Shown here piece after piece: positions 1 through 5,946 of a stretch of DNA of 10,956 nucleotides (position 1 is its first letter; the number at the start of each line of letters is the position of its first letter). This DNA is from Candidatus Peribacteraceae bacterium. Lineage in GTDB: Bacteria > Patescibacteriota > Gracilibacteria > Peribacterales > Peribacteraceae. The position numbers and the translations under genes were made by a program. The notes below the pieces were generated by a model that saw only the letters and a program-made list of their open reading frames with translations, made no database searches and was not told the DNA's origin. The stretch is from the NCBI GenBank assembly GCA_018062585.1, contig JAGORY010000038.1, positions 1 to 10,956 on the forward strand, written 5' to 3'.

Positions 1-4
1 AGCC

Positions 5-34
5 TTGGCGAAGCCCTTGGTGAAGTGATAAACT
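5..34 (+). promoter_or_regulatory. Probable hisS promoter (leaderless type)
   Basis: A TTGGCG box (5-10) lies 18 nt before TAAACT (29-34), which is preceded by TG (26-27) as in an extended -10. Only 7 nt separate TAAACT from the hisS ATG, so transcription would begin at or beside the start codon. GATAAA (27-32) is an alternative reading of the -10. No Shine-Dalgarno is present. The -35 and -10 are only moderate matches; the call is supported by the same geometry at four other genes in the window. Confidence 0.5.
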
Positions 35-41
35 GCCTCGC

Positions 42-1406
42 ATGGCCGAACTCAAGTACCGCTCACCGAAAGGCGTCCACGATGTGCTCCCTGTGGATCA
101 CCAGTATCTGACGTACATCAAGAAAGCCGTGCGTCACCGAGCCCGTCAGGCCGGCTACAAGCGCATCGATCCACCGATCTTCGAGGAACGTGCGCTCTTT
201 GAACGCGGCATCGGAGCGCACACAGACATCGTCGAGAAAGAACTCTTTCAGGTCGGACGCAAAGCGGATCTCCTGAACTCCGAGAAGCTGGATAAGGAAT
301 ACGCGCTCCGCCCCGAATTCACCGCCGGCATCTGCCGCAGCTTCATCGAGAATGGAATGCAGGAACTTCCGCAACCAGTGGAGCTCTACGCCATCGGTCC
401 GTGCTTCCGCTACGACAGACCTCAGAAGGGTCGCTACCGCCAGTTCCATCAGTTCGACTTCGAGATCATTGGTCTTTCGGACCCGAGTATCGACGCACAG
501 CTGATTCACGTCGTCGTGAAGATTTTTGAGGATCTCAAAATCCTGAGTCGCTTGAAATTGCAGATCAATAACATTGGTGCTCCGGACGACCGGAAGAAGT
601 ATGTCGATGCACTGAAGGACTACTTCACCGGAAAGGAGCGCAATCTTCCGGAGCAGGACCGCGAACGACTGAAGCACAACCCACTTCGTCTTCTCGACTC
701 CAAGGAAGAGGACACCCAGATTCTCATCAAGATGGCTCCGAGAATGGATCAGTTCATCAACGAAGAGAGCAAGAAGTACCACGCCATCCTCCTTGAGTAC
801 TTAAACGAACTCGGCATCGAGTACACCGAGAATCCGGGACTCGTCCGCGGGCTCGACTACTACAACCAGACGGTCTTCGAATTCTGGGACAGTTCGACCG
901 GCGCGCAGAACGCGGTCGGCGGCGGCGGACGGTACGACCACCTGATCGAACAGCTTGGCGGCAAACCAACGCCCGGCGTCGGCTTCGCAGGAGGCCTTGA
1001 GCGCATCATGTGGCACATGCAGGAAGCAGGTGTCTCGGCTCCGAATAAAGACCAAGTCGACGTGTTCGTCGCTCAGCTCGGACCCGAGGCTAAGAAGAAA
1101 TGTCTGCCGCTCGTCTCACAATTACGCGATCTTGGCGTCCACACCGTGGGTGCCCTCGGCGAAGCCAGCCTCAAGAGTCAGATGCGCCTCGCGGATCGTT
1201 TCCAAGCGAAGTACTGTCTGCTTCTGGGGCAGATCGAGGTGAAAGAAGGAACGATCATCCTCAAGGACATGACAGCCGGAAAGCAGAAACAGATTCCGTT
1301 CGACAAGGCAGTGTCCGAAGTCATCAAGCAGCTCGGCAAAGGCAAGCTCGATACGTACTCGATCACGGATAAATTAGGAGAGTTTGCAGATCCGGGAGAG
1401 GGATAG
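42..1406 (+). CDS. hisS: Histidyl-tRNA synthetase
   Basis: Cytoplasmic class II aminoacyl-tRNA synthetase that activates histidine with ATP and charges tRNA-His. The 454 residues are slightly longer than the usual 420-430. The sequence shows the histidine-contacting LRPEFTAG segment (89-96), motif 2 as RYDRPQKGRYRQFHQF (123-138), the histidine-specific LVRGLDYYNQTVFEF (267-281), the glycine-rich GGGGRYD (293-299) and motif 3 GVGFAGGLERI (312-322). The remaining ~115 residues fit the C-terminal anticodon-binding domain. The catalytic motifs are intact. The residue after LRPE is Phe where many bacterial enzymes have Gly. The ATG at 42 gives the expected N-terminus (KYRSPKGVHDVLP) and sits just after a -10 box, so a leaderless message is likely. 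The next gene has its own promoter, so hisS may be monocistronic. Confidence 0.97.
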   Translation: MAELKYRSPKGVHDVLPVDHQYLTYIKKAVRHRARQAGYKRIDPPIFEERALFERGIGAHTDIVEKELFQVGRKADLLNSEKLDKEYALRPEFTAGICRSFIENGMQELPQPVELYAIGPCFRYDRPQKGRYRQFHQFDFEIIGLSDPSIDAQLIHVVVKIFEDLKILSRLKLQINNIGAPDDRKKYVDALKDYFTGKERNLPEQDRERLKHNPLRLLDSKEEDTQILIKMAPRMDQFINEESKKYHAILLEYLNELGIEYTENPGLVRGLDYYNQTVFEFWDSSTGAQNAVGGGGRYDHLIEQLGGKPTPGVGFAGGLERIMWHMQEAGVSAPNKDQVDVFVAQLGPEAKKKCLPLVSQLRDLGVHTVGALGEASLKSQMRLADRFQAKYCLLLGQIEVKEGTIILKDMTAGKQKQIPFDKAVSEVIKQLGKGKLDTYSITDKLGEFADPGEG

Positions 1407-1425
1407 ATAAAAGTAGATCATTCTC

Positions 1426-1453
1426 TTGAAAAGTATTTTGCCCGTCATACAAT
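1426..1453 (+). promoter_or_regulatory. Sigma70-type promoter of the coiled-coil gene, leaderless
   Basis: TTGAAA (1426-1431), a 16-nt spacer, then TACAAT (1448-1453). The ATG at 1461 lies 7 nt after the -10, where the transcription start itself is expected. No Shine-Dalgarno is present. This is one of the clearest promoters in the window. Confidence 0.75.
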
Positions 1454-1460
1454 CTACCCC

Positions 1461-1742
1461 ATGAAAAAGAAGAAAAAAGCATCAAGCGAATTGGATCTGA
1501 GCAATCGGGAACTGCTAGAGATCATGATGCAGGAGATTTCGGATGTCAGAGGTGAACTAAAAGTAGACATATCTGAATTAAAACATGTATTGAAAGCAGA
1601 TATTGCCGATGTGGGAAACAAGGTAGTCGATCTCCAAATCAATATGAGAAACGCACGGCTCGAGATCGGCCAGAATCAAGCGGCCTTGGTAACCAACATT
1701 GAAACACTCAATCGTAGAGTGACCGTGCTTGAACGACGGTAA
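1461..1742 (+). CDS. Small coiled-coil protein of unknown function
   Basis: A 93-residue soluble protein with a lysine-rich start (MKKKKKASS) and then an almost continuous heptad pattern from about residue 12 to the end (for example ISDVRGELKVDISELKHVL and IETLNRRVTVLERR). This predicts a long amphipathic helix that probably oligomerises. There is no signal peptide, membrane segment, cysteine or catalytic motif. I do not recognise a named family; short coiled-coil proteins of this kind are common and hard to assign. It has its own strong promoter, stands alone between hisS and the convergent membrane-protein genes (24 nt tail to tail), and is somewhat more AT-rich than hisS. The start is fixed by the promoter spacing. 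Confidence 0.8.
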   Translation: MKKKKKASSELDLSNRELLEIMMQEISDVRGELKVDISELKHVLKADIADVGNKVVDLQINMRNARLEIGQNQAALVTNIETLNRRVTVLERR

Positions 1743-1765
1743 AATCTCAAAGCATCATGAACGAT

Positions 1766-1960
1766 TTACAGTAGAGTCATAAGACTGACTACCCACCATT
1801 CGATTGCGGTAATGCAGAATGCGAGTGCTAGGAACCAGATCCACGAATCAAGCCGCTTCTTCGCCTTAAACGAACGGAGGTACTTCCAGATGCACACACC
1901 CGTCAAAACAGGCCAAACAACAATGATGAAGACTGCAAATGGCGTACTAATCTCGATCAT
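1766..1960 (-). CDS. Small membrane protein, second of a tandem pair
   Basis: I place the start at the ATG at 1960, giving 64 residues (MIEISTPFAVFIIVVWPVLT...). An upstream in-frame ATG at 2074 would overlap the preceding gene by about 100 nt. The chosen protein lines up along its length with the upstream neighbour: a first hydrophobic segment (about 8-26), a basic loop (KYLRSFKAKKR) and a second hydrophobic segment ending in AIEWW. The neighbour shows the same order with AIEWI. Two transmembrane helices with a positively charged loop are predicted. It begins 16 nt after the stop of its neighbour, downstream of gyrB, without a Shine-Dalgarno. No known family is recognised. An opposite-strand frame of 108 codons overlaps but has no such internal support. 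Confidence 0.65.
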   Translation of the reverse strand: MIEISTPFAVFIIVVWPVLTGVCIWKYLRSFKAKKRLDSWIWFLALAFCITAIEWWVVSLMTLL

Positions 1961-1976
1961 AAGTAGAATAAAAAAT

Positions 1977-2216
1977 CTAATTAAGTGCAGCACACCCCAG
2001 AGTTGTGAGCCAGCAACTTGCAATAAAAGCGGCAAATATGATCCACTCAATGGCCGCCAATACGCAAAGCACAATCAAAGTATAAATTATCCCCTGCCCC
2101 CATTCTCGCAGCATATATTTCTTAAACGCTTTTACTGAAAATACCCCGAGCGCTGTAATCCAAAAAAGCACAATGGCCAAAGGTACTAATCCAAAAAGTC
2201 GCTCCAGAAAAGTCAT
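1977..2216 (-). CDS. Small membrane protein downstream of gyrB, first of a tandem pair
   Basis: A 79-residue protein with two predicted transmembrane helices (about residues 7-27 and 44-70) flanking a basic loop (VKAFKKYMLREWGQG). It has no cleavable signal peptide, cysteine pair or enzyme motif. It resembles the next gene in length, topology and the AIEW motif, which suggests a tandem duplication. It begins 19 nt after the gyrB stop on the same strand, so cotranscription with gyrB is likely. There is no obvious Shine-Dalgarno. I cannot name a family. The composition is more AT-rich than gyrB, which may indicate relaxed constraint or later acquisition. Confidence 0.7.
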   Translation of the reverse strand: MTFLERLFGLVPLAIVLFWITALGVFSVKAFKKYMLREWGQGIIYTLIVLCVLAAIEWIIFAAFIASCWLTTLGCAALN

Positions 2217-2235
2217 AGTTTTTGCGGAAGTAAAA

Positions 2236-4299
2236 CTAAATATCCAAATTTTTCACTCCCTTCGCGTGCGTCTGGATAAACTTCTTGCGTGGAGCGACGT
2301 CGGCACCCATGAGAGTTGCAAAGATGGCATCTGCGGCTTCGGCGTCTTCCAGAGTCACGCGGAGCATGACGCGCTTTGTGGGGTCCATCGTCGTGTCCCA
2401 TAGCTGCTCGGGGTTCATTTCACCAAGACCTTTGTACCGCTGGATTCCCACTTTCTTCTTTTTCTTCTCGGGCACAGGTTCTGCCTTGGCACCCTTCTTG
2501 GCCTTCGGTGCCTCGGCCTCTTCTTCGGTGGACTCCTCTTCCACGAGGTCTTCCTCGGACGTCTCCAGTTCCTTGGCTTCCACTCCCCATTCCTTCAAGA
2601 CCGCATCACGCTCCTTCTCGTTGAAGGCGTATCGGGAATCTTTGCCTTGTGTAAGTTTGTAGAGCGGAGATTGTGCGATGTAGAGGTGACCGGTCTCGAT
2701 GAGCTCGCGGAAATAGCGGTAGTACAGAGTCAGAATAAGCGTGCGGATGTGCGCACCGTCGACGTCGGCATCAGTCATGATCACGATGCGGTCGTAGCGA
2801 AGTTTGCTCATATCTTTTACTTCGCCGATACCGACACCCATCGCGATGATCAAAGATTTCACTTCGTTGTTCGCGAGCATTTTATCAAGACGCGCCTGTT
2901 CGACGTTGAGAATCTTTCCCTTGATCGGGAGGATCGCTTGGAATTCGCGGTTGCGGCCCTGCTTTGCGGAACCTCCGGCAGAGTCACCCTCGACGATGAA
3001 GAGCTCGCACTCGCTCGGGTCCTTGGAACTGCAGTCGGCAAGTTTTCCAGGAAGCGTCATGCCTTCGAGTGCTCCTTTGCGGATCACTGCGTCTCGTGCG
3101 GCGCGGGCGGCCATGCGGGCGCGGGCGGCGAGCAAACACTTGCCCACAACGTCGCGAGCGTCGCTGGGGTGCTCCTCCATGTACTCAGCAAGCTTCTCGT
3201 TCACGACGGTCTCCACGGCAGCCTTCATTTCGGCATTGCCGAGCTTGCTCTTCGTCTGCCCCTCGAACTGCGGTTCCTTGAGGCGCACCGAGATCACCGC
3301 AGCGAGGCCTTCGCGCACGTCGTCTGCCGTGAGGTTCTCCTCCTTCTCTTTGAGGATGCCTTCTTTGCGGGCGTACGCATTGATAGTACGAGTGAGCGCA
3401 GCTTTGAATCCGGTGAGGTGTGTTCCGCCTTCGGTCGTGTGAATGTTGTTAGCGAACGTGATGGTCTGATCCTGAAACGTCTCGCTGTACTGGAGTGCGA
3501 CTTCCACGAAGCCGTCGGTTTCCTCTTTCTCGAACCAGATCACCTCACCGATACCGTGCTTGTCCTGATTCAGGTGACGCACGTACGCACTCACTCCGCC
3601 CTCGAAGTGGAAACGGTACAGACGCGGAAGATTCTGATCCTCCTCTGGGCGCTTCTCACGCTCGTCCATAACCGAGATCGTGATGCCGCGTGTGAGGTAA
3701 GCCTGCTGACGGAAGTGGGCAAGCAGCAAACTGAGGCTCATTGTGAGCGTGCTGAAGATCTGCTTGTCCGGCATGAACTTGATGAACGTGCCGTGCGGTT
3801 TCTCGGTCTTGCCGATTTTCTTCACGTCGGCCTTGGGCTTGCCTCGCTCGTATTCCTGCATGTGGACGTTGCCGCCTTGGTACACCTCGGCACGCATGTA
3901 GCTACTGAGTGCGTTCACAACGGAAGAACCGACTCCGTGAAGTCCTCCGGAAACTTTGTATCCCGAATCATCACCGCCGAATTTTCCTCCGGCATGCAGA
4001 ACGGTGAGCACAGTCTCGAGTGCGGATTTCTTGGTCTTCGGGTGAATGTCGACAGGGATACCGCGTCCATTGTCTTCGACGCTCACCGATCCGTCGTCAT
4101 GAAGCATGACCGTGATGTGATCGGCGTGACCGGCCATCGCTTCATCAATCGAGTTATCGACGATTTCATACACACAGTGATGAAGCCCACGTTGATCGGT
4201 AGAACCGATGTACATGCCAGGGCGTTTACGAACCGGTTCAAGTCCTTCAAGAACTTGGATCTTCGAGGCGTCGTACGATGCTGCTTTTTCGGGAGTCAT
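2236..4299 (-). CDS. gyrB: DNA gyrase subunit B
   Basis: ATPase and DNA-gate subunit of DNA gyrase, which introduces negative supercoils together with GyrA (not in this window). Visible in order: GHKL ATPase residues in EIVDNSIDEA (45-54), EDNGRGIP (75-82) and GGLHGVGSSVVNALS (118-132); the transducer QTK (348-350); the TOPRIM motifs EGDSAGG (437-443) and DADVDGAHIRT (510-520); and the conserved tail QRYKGLGEMNPEQLWDTTM (620-638). The length, 687 residues, exceeds the ~640 typical of the short GyrB form, largely because of a charged low-complexity segment at about 580-617 (Glu-rich, then Ala/Lys-rich) between TOPRIM and tail. ParE is the alternative, but the ATG start and the overall motifs fit GyrB. 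A promoter with an 11-nt gap to the ATG precedes it, and two small membrane genes follow. Confidence 0.96.
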   Translation of the reverse strand: MTPEKAASYDASKIQVLEGLEPVRKRPGMYIGSTDQRGLHHCVYEIVDNSIDEAMAGHADHITVMLHDDGSVSVEDNGRGIPVDIHPKTKKSALETVLTVLHAGGKFGGDDSGYKVSGGLHGVGSSVVNALSSYMRAEVYQGGNVHMQEYERGKPKADVKKIGKTEKPHGTFIKFMPDKQIFSTLTMSLSLLLAHFRQQAYLTRGITISVMDEREKRPEEDQNLPRLYRFHFEGGVSAYVRHLNQDKHGIGEVIWFEKEETDGFVEVALQYSETFQDQTITFANNIHTTEGGTHLTGFKAALTRTINAYARKEGILKEKEENLTADDVREGLAAVISVRLKEPQFEGQTKSKLGNAEMKAAVETVVNEKLAEYMEEHPSDARDVVGKCLLAARARMAARAARDAVIRKGALEGMTLPGKLADCSSKDPSECELFIVEGDSAGGSAKQGRNREFQAILPIKGKILNVEQARLDKMLANNEVKSLIIAMGVGIGEVKDMSKLRYDRIVIMTDADVDGAHIRTLILTLYYRYFRELIETGHLYIAQSPLYKLTQGKDSRYAFNEKERDAVLKEWGVEAKELETSEEDLVEEESTEEEAEAPKAKKGAKAEPVPEKKKKKVGIQRYKGLGEMNPEQLWDTTMDPTKRVMLRVTLEDAEAADAIFATLMGADVAPRKKFIQTHAKGVKNLDI

Positions 4300-4310
4300 A
4301 GGTCTCGGGC

Positions 4311-4339
4311 AGTGTAGAGAGAAGGGTGTGTGGAATCAA
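4311..4339 (-). promoter_or_regulatory. gyrB promoter, near-leaderless
   Basis: Read on the minus strand: TTGATT (4339-4334), a 17-nt spacer and TACACT (4316-4311), with the gyrB ATG 11 nt downstream. The expected transcription start leaves a leader of only about 4 nt, and there is no Shine-Dalgarno. Confidence 0.7.
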
Positions 4340-4408
4340 TGCTGATTAAGAGTGCTTCTTGGCTAGGGGTAGCCCAAAAATCTTTGACAAGATTAAGAAG
4401 TTATTACT

Positions 4409-4417
4409 TGATACTAT
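4409..4417 (+). promoter_or_regulatory. Probable csrA extended -10 promoter
   Basis: TGATACTAT gives an extended -10 (TG at 4409-4410, TACTAT at 4412-4417). A perfect TTGACA lies at 4384-4389, but its 22-nt spacing is too long for a normal -35. Transcription from here would start near 4424 and give a leader of about 104 nt, unlike the leaderless genes around it. Confidence 0.55.
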
Positions 4418-4444
4418 ACGCAAAAAAGATTATGATGTGTGCGT

Positions 4445-4499
4445 GTCTCTAACAGGAAGTATGGATCAGCCAGGATGCTGTTCCACCTGTCTAAGAGAC
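4445..4499 (+). promoter_or_regulatory. Structured csrA leader with GGA hexaloop (candidate CsrA autoregulatory site)
   Basis: A long interrupted hairpin in the csrA 5' leader. The outer stem is GUCUCU (4445-4450) with AGAGAC (4494-4499). The middle stem is ACAGG (4452-4456) with CCUGU (4486-4490). The upper stem is GGA-U-CAGC (4463-4470) with GCUG-U-UCC (4477-4484), with one U-U mismatch. The apical loop is the hexamer CAGGAU (4471-4476). GGA in a short hairpin loop is the known CsrA/RsmE recognition geometry. Further GGA triplets lie at 4455-4457, 4463-4465 and inside the Shine-Dalgarno at 4518-4520; ACAGGAAGU resembles the CsrA consensus. No T-run follows, so it is not a terminator. CsrA binding itself is inferred. 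Confidence 0.65.
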
Positions 4500-4515
4500 T
4501 CCATGGTAAAAAAAT

Positions 4516-4520
4516 AAGGA
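4516..4520 (+). promoter_or_regulatory. csrA Shine-Dalgarno overlapping a GGA triplet
   Basis: AAGGA lies 7 nt before the csrA ATG, a normal spacing. It is the only clean, correctly spaced ribosome-binding site noted among the main genes here. Its GGA (4518-4520) could be a second contact for a CsrA dimer already held by the upstream hairpin, which would block ribosome entry. Confidence 0.7.
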
Positions 4521-4527
4521 AATTGCC

Positions 4528-4716
4528 ATGTTAGTTCTTTCTCGAAAGGTCGGTGAAAAGATTCTGATTGGAAATGTCGTACTGTACGTCATTTCAATCA
4601 ATGGCAATCGGGTCAAGCTTGGATTCGAAGCCCCACTAGAAGTCCCCATTTTGCGGGATGAGTTGCGGGTTGGAATCGAAGCTGAGGCCGACCCTGAAGA
4701 AGTTCCTCATGCGTAG
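4528..4716 (+). CDS. csrA: Carbon storage regulator CsrA, post-transcriptional RNA-binding regulator
   Basis: A 62-residue homodimeric RNA-binding protein that recognises GGA motifs, usually at ribosome-binding sites, and controls translation or stability of target mRNAs. Recognition rests on MLVLSRKVGEKILIG (1-15), GNRVKLGFEAP (26-36) and VPILRDEL (39-46). These match the beta-strand order of the family and retain both RNA-contact regions: the N-terminal strand with Arg6 and the VxxxRxE segment with Arg43. The length is typical. Its leader contains a GGA-loop hairpin and a GGA inside the Shine-Dalgarno, which suggests negative autoregulation. Two hairpins follow the stop, the second with a T-rich tail, so the transcript probably ends before greA. 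No fliW or flagellar gene is visible nearby. Confidence 0.94.
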   Translation: MLVLSRKVGEKILIGNVVLYVISINGNRVKLGFEAPLEVPILRDELRVGIEAEADPEEVPHA

Positions 4717-4736
4717 ATCTGCATGGGGAGAAAAAG

Positions 4737-4768
4737 GATGGCAATTCCCCCTTACGGGAACTGCCATC
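4737..4768. other. Strong hairpin after csrA
   Basis: GATGGCA (4737-4743) pairs with TGCCATC (4762-4768) and TTCCC (4745-4749) with GGGAA (4756-4760), separated by one A-C mismatch and closed by a 6-nt loop. On the plus strand no T-run follows. On the minus strand the hairpin is followed directly by CCTTTTTC, so it has terminator form for antisense transcription entering from greA. It may also protect the csrA 3' end. Confidence 0.6.
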
Positions 4769-4770
4769 AT

Positions 4771-4812
4771 AGAGCCGCAGAAACTTCTTGTGACTGCGGC
4801 TCTTTATCTCTT
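4771..4812 (+). terminator. Rho-independent terminator of csrA
   Basis: A perfect 10-bp stem, AGAGCCGCAG (4771-4780) with CTGCGGCTCT (4794-4803), and a 13-nt loop, followed by a T-rich tail TTTATCTCTT. The end of the tail abuts the -35 box of the greA promoter, so one transcription unit ends where the next is initiated. Confidence 0.75.
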
Positions 4813-4839
4813 GTGGCCGCGAATCCTCTCCCCTACAAT
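4811..4839 (+). promoter_or_regulatory. greA promoter, leaderless type
   Basis: TTGTGG (4811-4816), an exact 17-nt spacer and TACAAT (4834-4839). The greA ATG lies 9 nt after the -10. This promoter decides the greA start, because the longer frame opening at 4723 would be translated through the csrA terminator and this promoter. Confidence 0.75.
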
Positions 4840-4848
4840 CTGCGGGCT

Positions 4849-5376
4849 ATGACAACTTCCCAGACTCAATCCGGCGGCACCTTCGTAGATTCAGAAGAAG
4901 TCCTCATCACGAAGGAAGGCCTCAAGAAACTGAAAGACGAACTTGATTTCCTAAAGACTACGAAGCGCGTTGAAATCGCAGCTCGCCTGAAGGAAGCCAT
5001 CTCCTACGGAGACCTTTCCGAAAACGCTGAGTACGAAGAAGCCAAGAACGAGCAGGCATTCGTGGAAGGTCGCATCCTCGAACTTGAGAAGCAGGTCAAG
5101 AATGCGCGCATCATCACCGAACACACGCCGTCCGCCAAAGCCGCGAAGGGCAACTCCATCGACATCGGTTCCATCGTGACGGTCCGCAACAAGACGGATG
5201 GCGACGAGCCCGAGACATACACTATCGTCGGATCCATGGAAGCAGACCCCATCGAACACAAGATCAGTAACGAATCCCCCATCGGCCGCGCACTGCTTGG
5301 TCGCGAGAAAGGAGACGTCGTCGACGTCGTCGCTCCGGCCGGAAATTTTAAGTACGAGGTGGTGAAAGTCGCCTAA
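4849..5376 (+). CDS. greA: Transcription elongation factor GreA
   Basis: A 175-residue factor that enters the secondary channel of RNA polymerase and stimulates cleavage of backtracked RNA. The N-terminal coiled-coil hairpin (about 20-92) carries the family tip motif GDLSENAEYEEAKNEQ (54-69) with acidic Asp55 and Glu58, corresponding to the catalytic acidic pair. The C-terminal FKBP-like domain shows GSIVTVRNK (107-115) and ISNESPIGRALLGREKGDVVDV (139-160). An ~18-residue N-terminal extension (MTTSQTQSGGTFVDSEEV) precedes the usual start region. The ATG at 4849 is chosen over an upstream in-frame ATG at 4723 because that extension is composed of terminator and promoter sequence. GreB is less likely given the C-terminal sequence. 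The gene ends 3 nt before the heptad element at 5380. Confidence 0.95.
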   Translation: MTTSQTQSGGTFVDSEEVLITKEGLKKLKDELDFLKTTKRVEIAARLKEAISYGDLSENAEYEEAKNEQAFVEGRILELEKQVKNARIITEHTPSAKAAKGNSIDIGSIVTVRNKTDGDEPETYTIVGSMEADPIEHKISNESPIGRALLGREKGDVVDVVAPAGNFKYEVVKVA

Positions 5377-5379
5377 GGT

Positions 5380-5487
5380 GCATAGCGAATAGCGGGTAGC
5401 GGATAGCGGATGGCAAATACTTTTCTGCTATAATTGCGTAGAAGTTAGTTTCCGCTAACAACTATCCACTAATCGCTACCCGCTCTC
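5380..5487 (+). repeat. Heptad inverted-repeat element, copy 1, with internal promoter
   Basis: The left arm (5380-5414) is five in-phase 7-bp units: GCATAGC, GAATAGC, GGGTAGC, GGATAGC, GGATGGC. The right arm (5454-5487) is the reverse-complement type: GCTAACA, ACTATCC, ACTAATC, GCTACCC, then partial GCTCTC. About 39 nt between the arms contain an extended -10 promoter. A second copy of nearly identical size and architecture lies at 6906-7019 in opposite orientation; the block GGTAGCGGATAGCGG and the position of the -10 are shared. The gene at 5488 begins directly after the right arm. Confidence 0.8.
5426..5434 (+). promoter_or_regulatory. Extended -10 promoter inside heptad element copy 1
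   Basis: TGCTATAAT: a perfect TATAAT (5429-5434) with the TG of an extended -10. The -35 position falls in heptad sequence (GCGGAT) with no TTGACA resemblance. The predicted leader of about 45 nt contains the whole right arm. Confidence 0.65.
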
Positions 5488-5892
5488 GTGACCGACCCTA
5501 CACCTCCACCAACCTCCGGAAATCCTGCTACTAGCACCCTCGTCATTCCGCCCGACGTGCAGGAGAAGTTCGCGCCAATCCTCGTGCTCATTCAGGGCTC
5601 CGAAAGCATGAACAACGAAGAGCGGCAGTACTGGATCAATATCCTACCGATCATGACTCCTGAACAACTCAAGAATCTCGAGGAGATTTTATCGAGCGAG
5701 AAAAAGCAGCTTGCAGCCATTGATGCCAAGTATTCCAAGGAGATGACGCAGGTCGCAGGTGGAGCAGCGGTCGCATCAATGGAACAGAAGATCCGATCGC
5801 AAAAAGAGAGGCGTCAGGAAGCCGAGCACGCCGACCTGCAAAAAGAACAAAACAAAGAACAGGAGATTCTGTCGCAGATACAATCGTTTTAA
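5488..5892 (+). CDS. Uncharacterised helical protein, GTG start
   Basis: A 134-residue soluble protein of unknown function. A Pro/Thr-rich disordered start (about 1-22) is followed by a compact segment (about 24-75) with QEKFAPILVLIQGSESM, EERQYWINILPIM and TPEQLKNLEEIL, then a highly charged coiled coil (about 70-134, Lys/Glu/Gln-rich) to the end. No signal peptide, membrane segment or catalytic motif is visible. The pattern of two helices joined by ILPxMTPEQ and leading into a coiled coil looks like a conserved domain I have an impression of seeing in hypothetical proteins of Patescibacteria, but I cannot name it. The GTG start directly follows the right arm of the heptad element whose promoter serves it. 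It is convergent with holA (54 nt between stops). Confidence 0.75.
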   Translation: MTDPTPPPTSGNPATSTLVIPPDVQEKFAPILVLIQGSESMNNEERQYWINILPIMTPEQLKNLEEILSSEKKQLAAIDAKYSKEMTQVAGGAAVASMEQKIRSQKERRQEAEHADLQKEQNKEQEILSQIQSF

Positions 5893-5909
5893 TCTCCACT
5901 TCCCGCAGA

Positions 5910-5926
5910 CGGGATGTCGCGTCCCG
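5910..5926. terminator. Weak hairpin between convergent genes
   Basis: CGGGAT (5910-5915) can pair with GTCCCG (5921-5926) around a 5-nt loop, in the 54-nt gap between the convergent stops. There is no T-run on either side, so a terminator role is only possible. Confidence 0.25.
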
Positions 5927-5946
5927 AAATGATGCGCTGTGAAATT

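Noticed and set aside
63..782. 239-codon minus-strand frame within hisS
   Set aside because: Shadow of hisS, with no independent motif or promoter.
1812..2138. 108-codon plus-strand frame opposite the small membrane genes
   Set aside because: No hydrophobic, coiled-coil or family pattern; the minus-strand frames show matching paralogous topology.
2647..4317. 556-codon open frame on the plus strand antisense to gyrB
   Set aside because: It mirrors gyrB codon by codon, has no recognisable domain, and gyrB is unambiguous. Long antisense frames are expected opposite GC-rich genes with biased third positions.
4723..4848. 42-residue N-terminal extension of GreA
   Set aside because: It would be translated from the csrA terminator and the greA promoter; no GreA has such a start.
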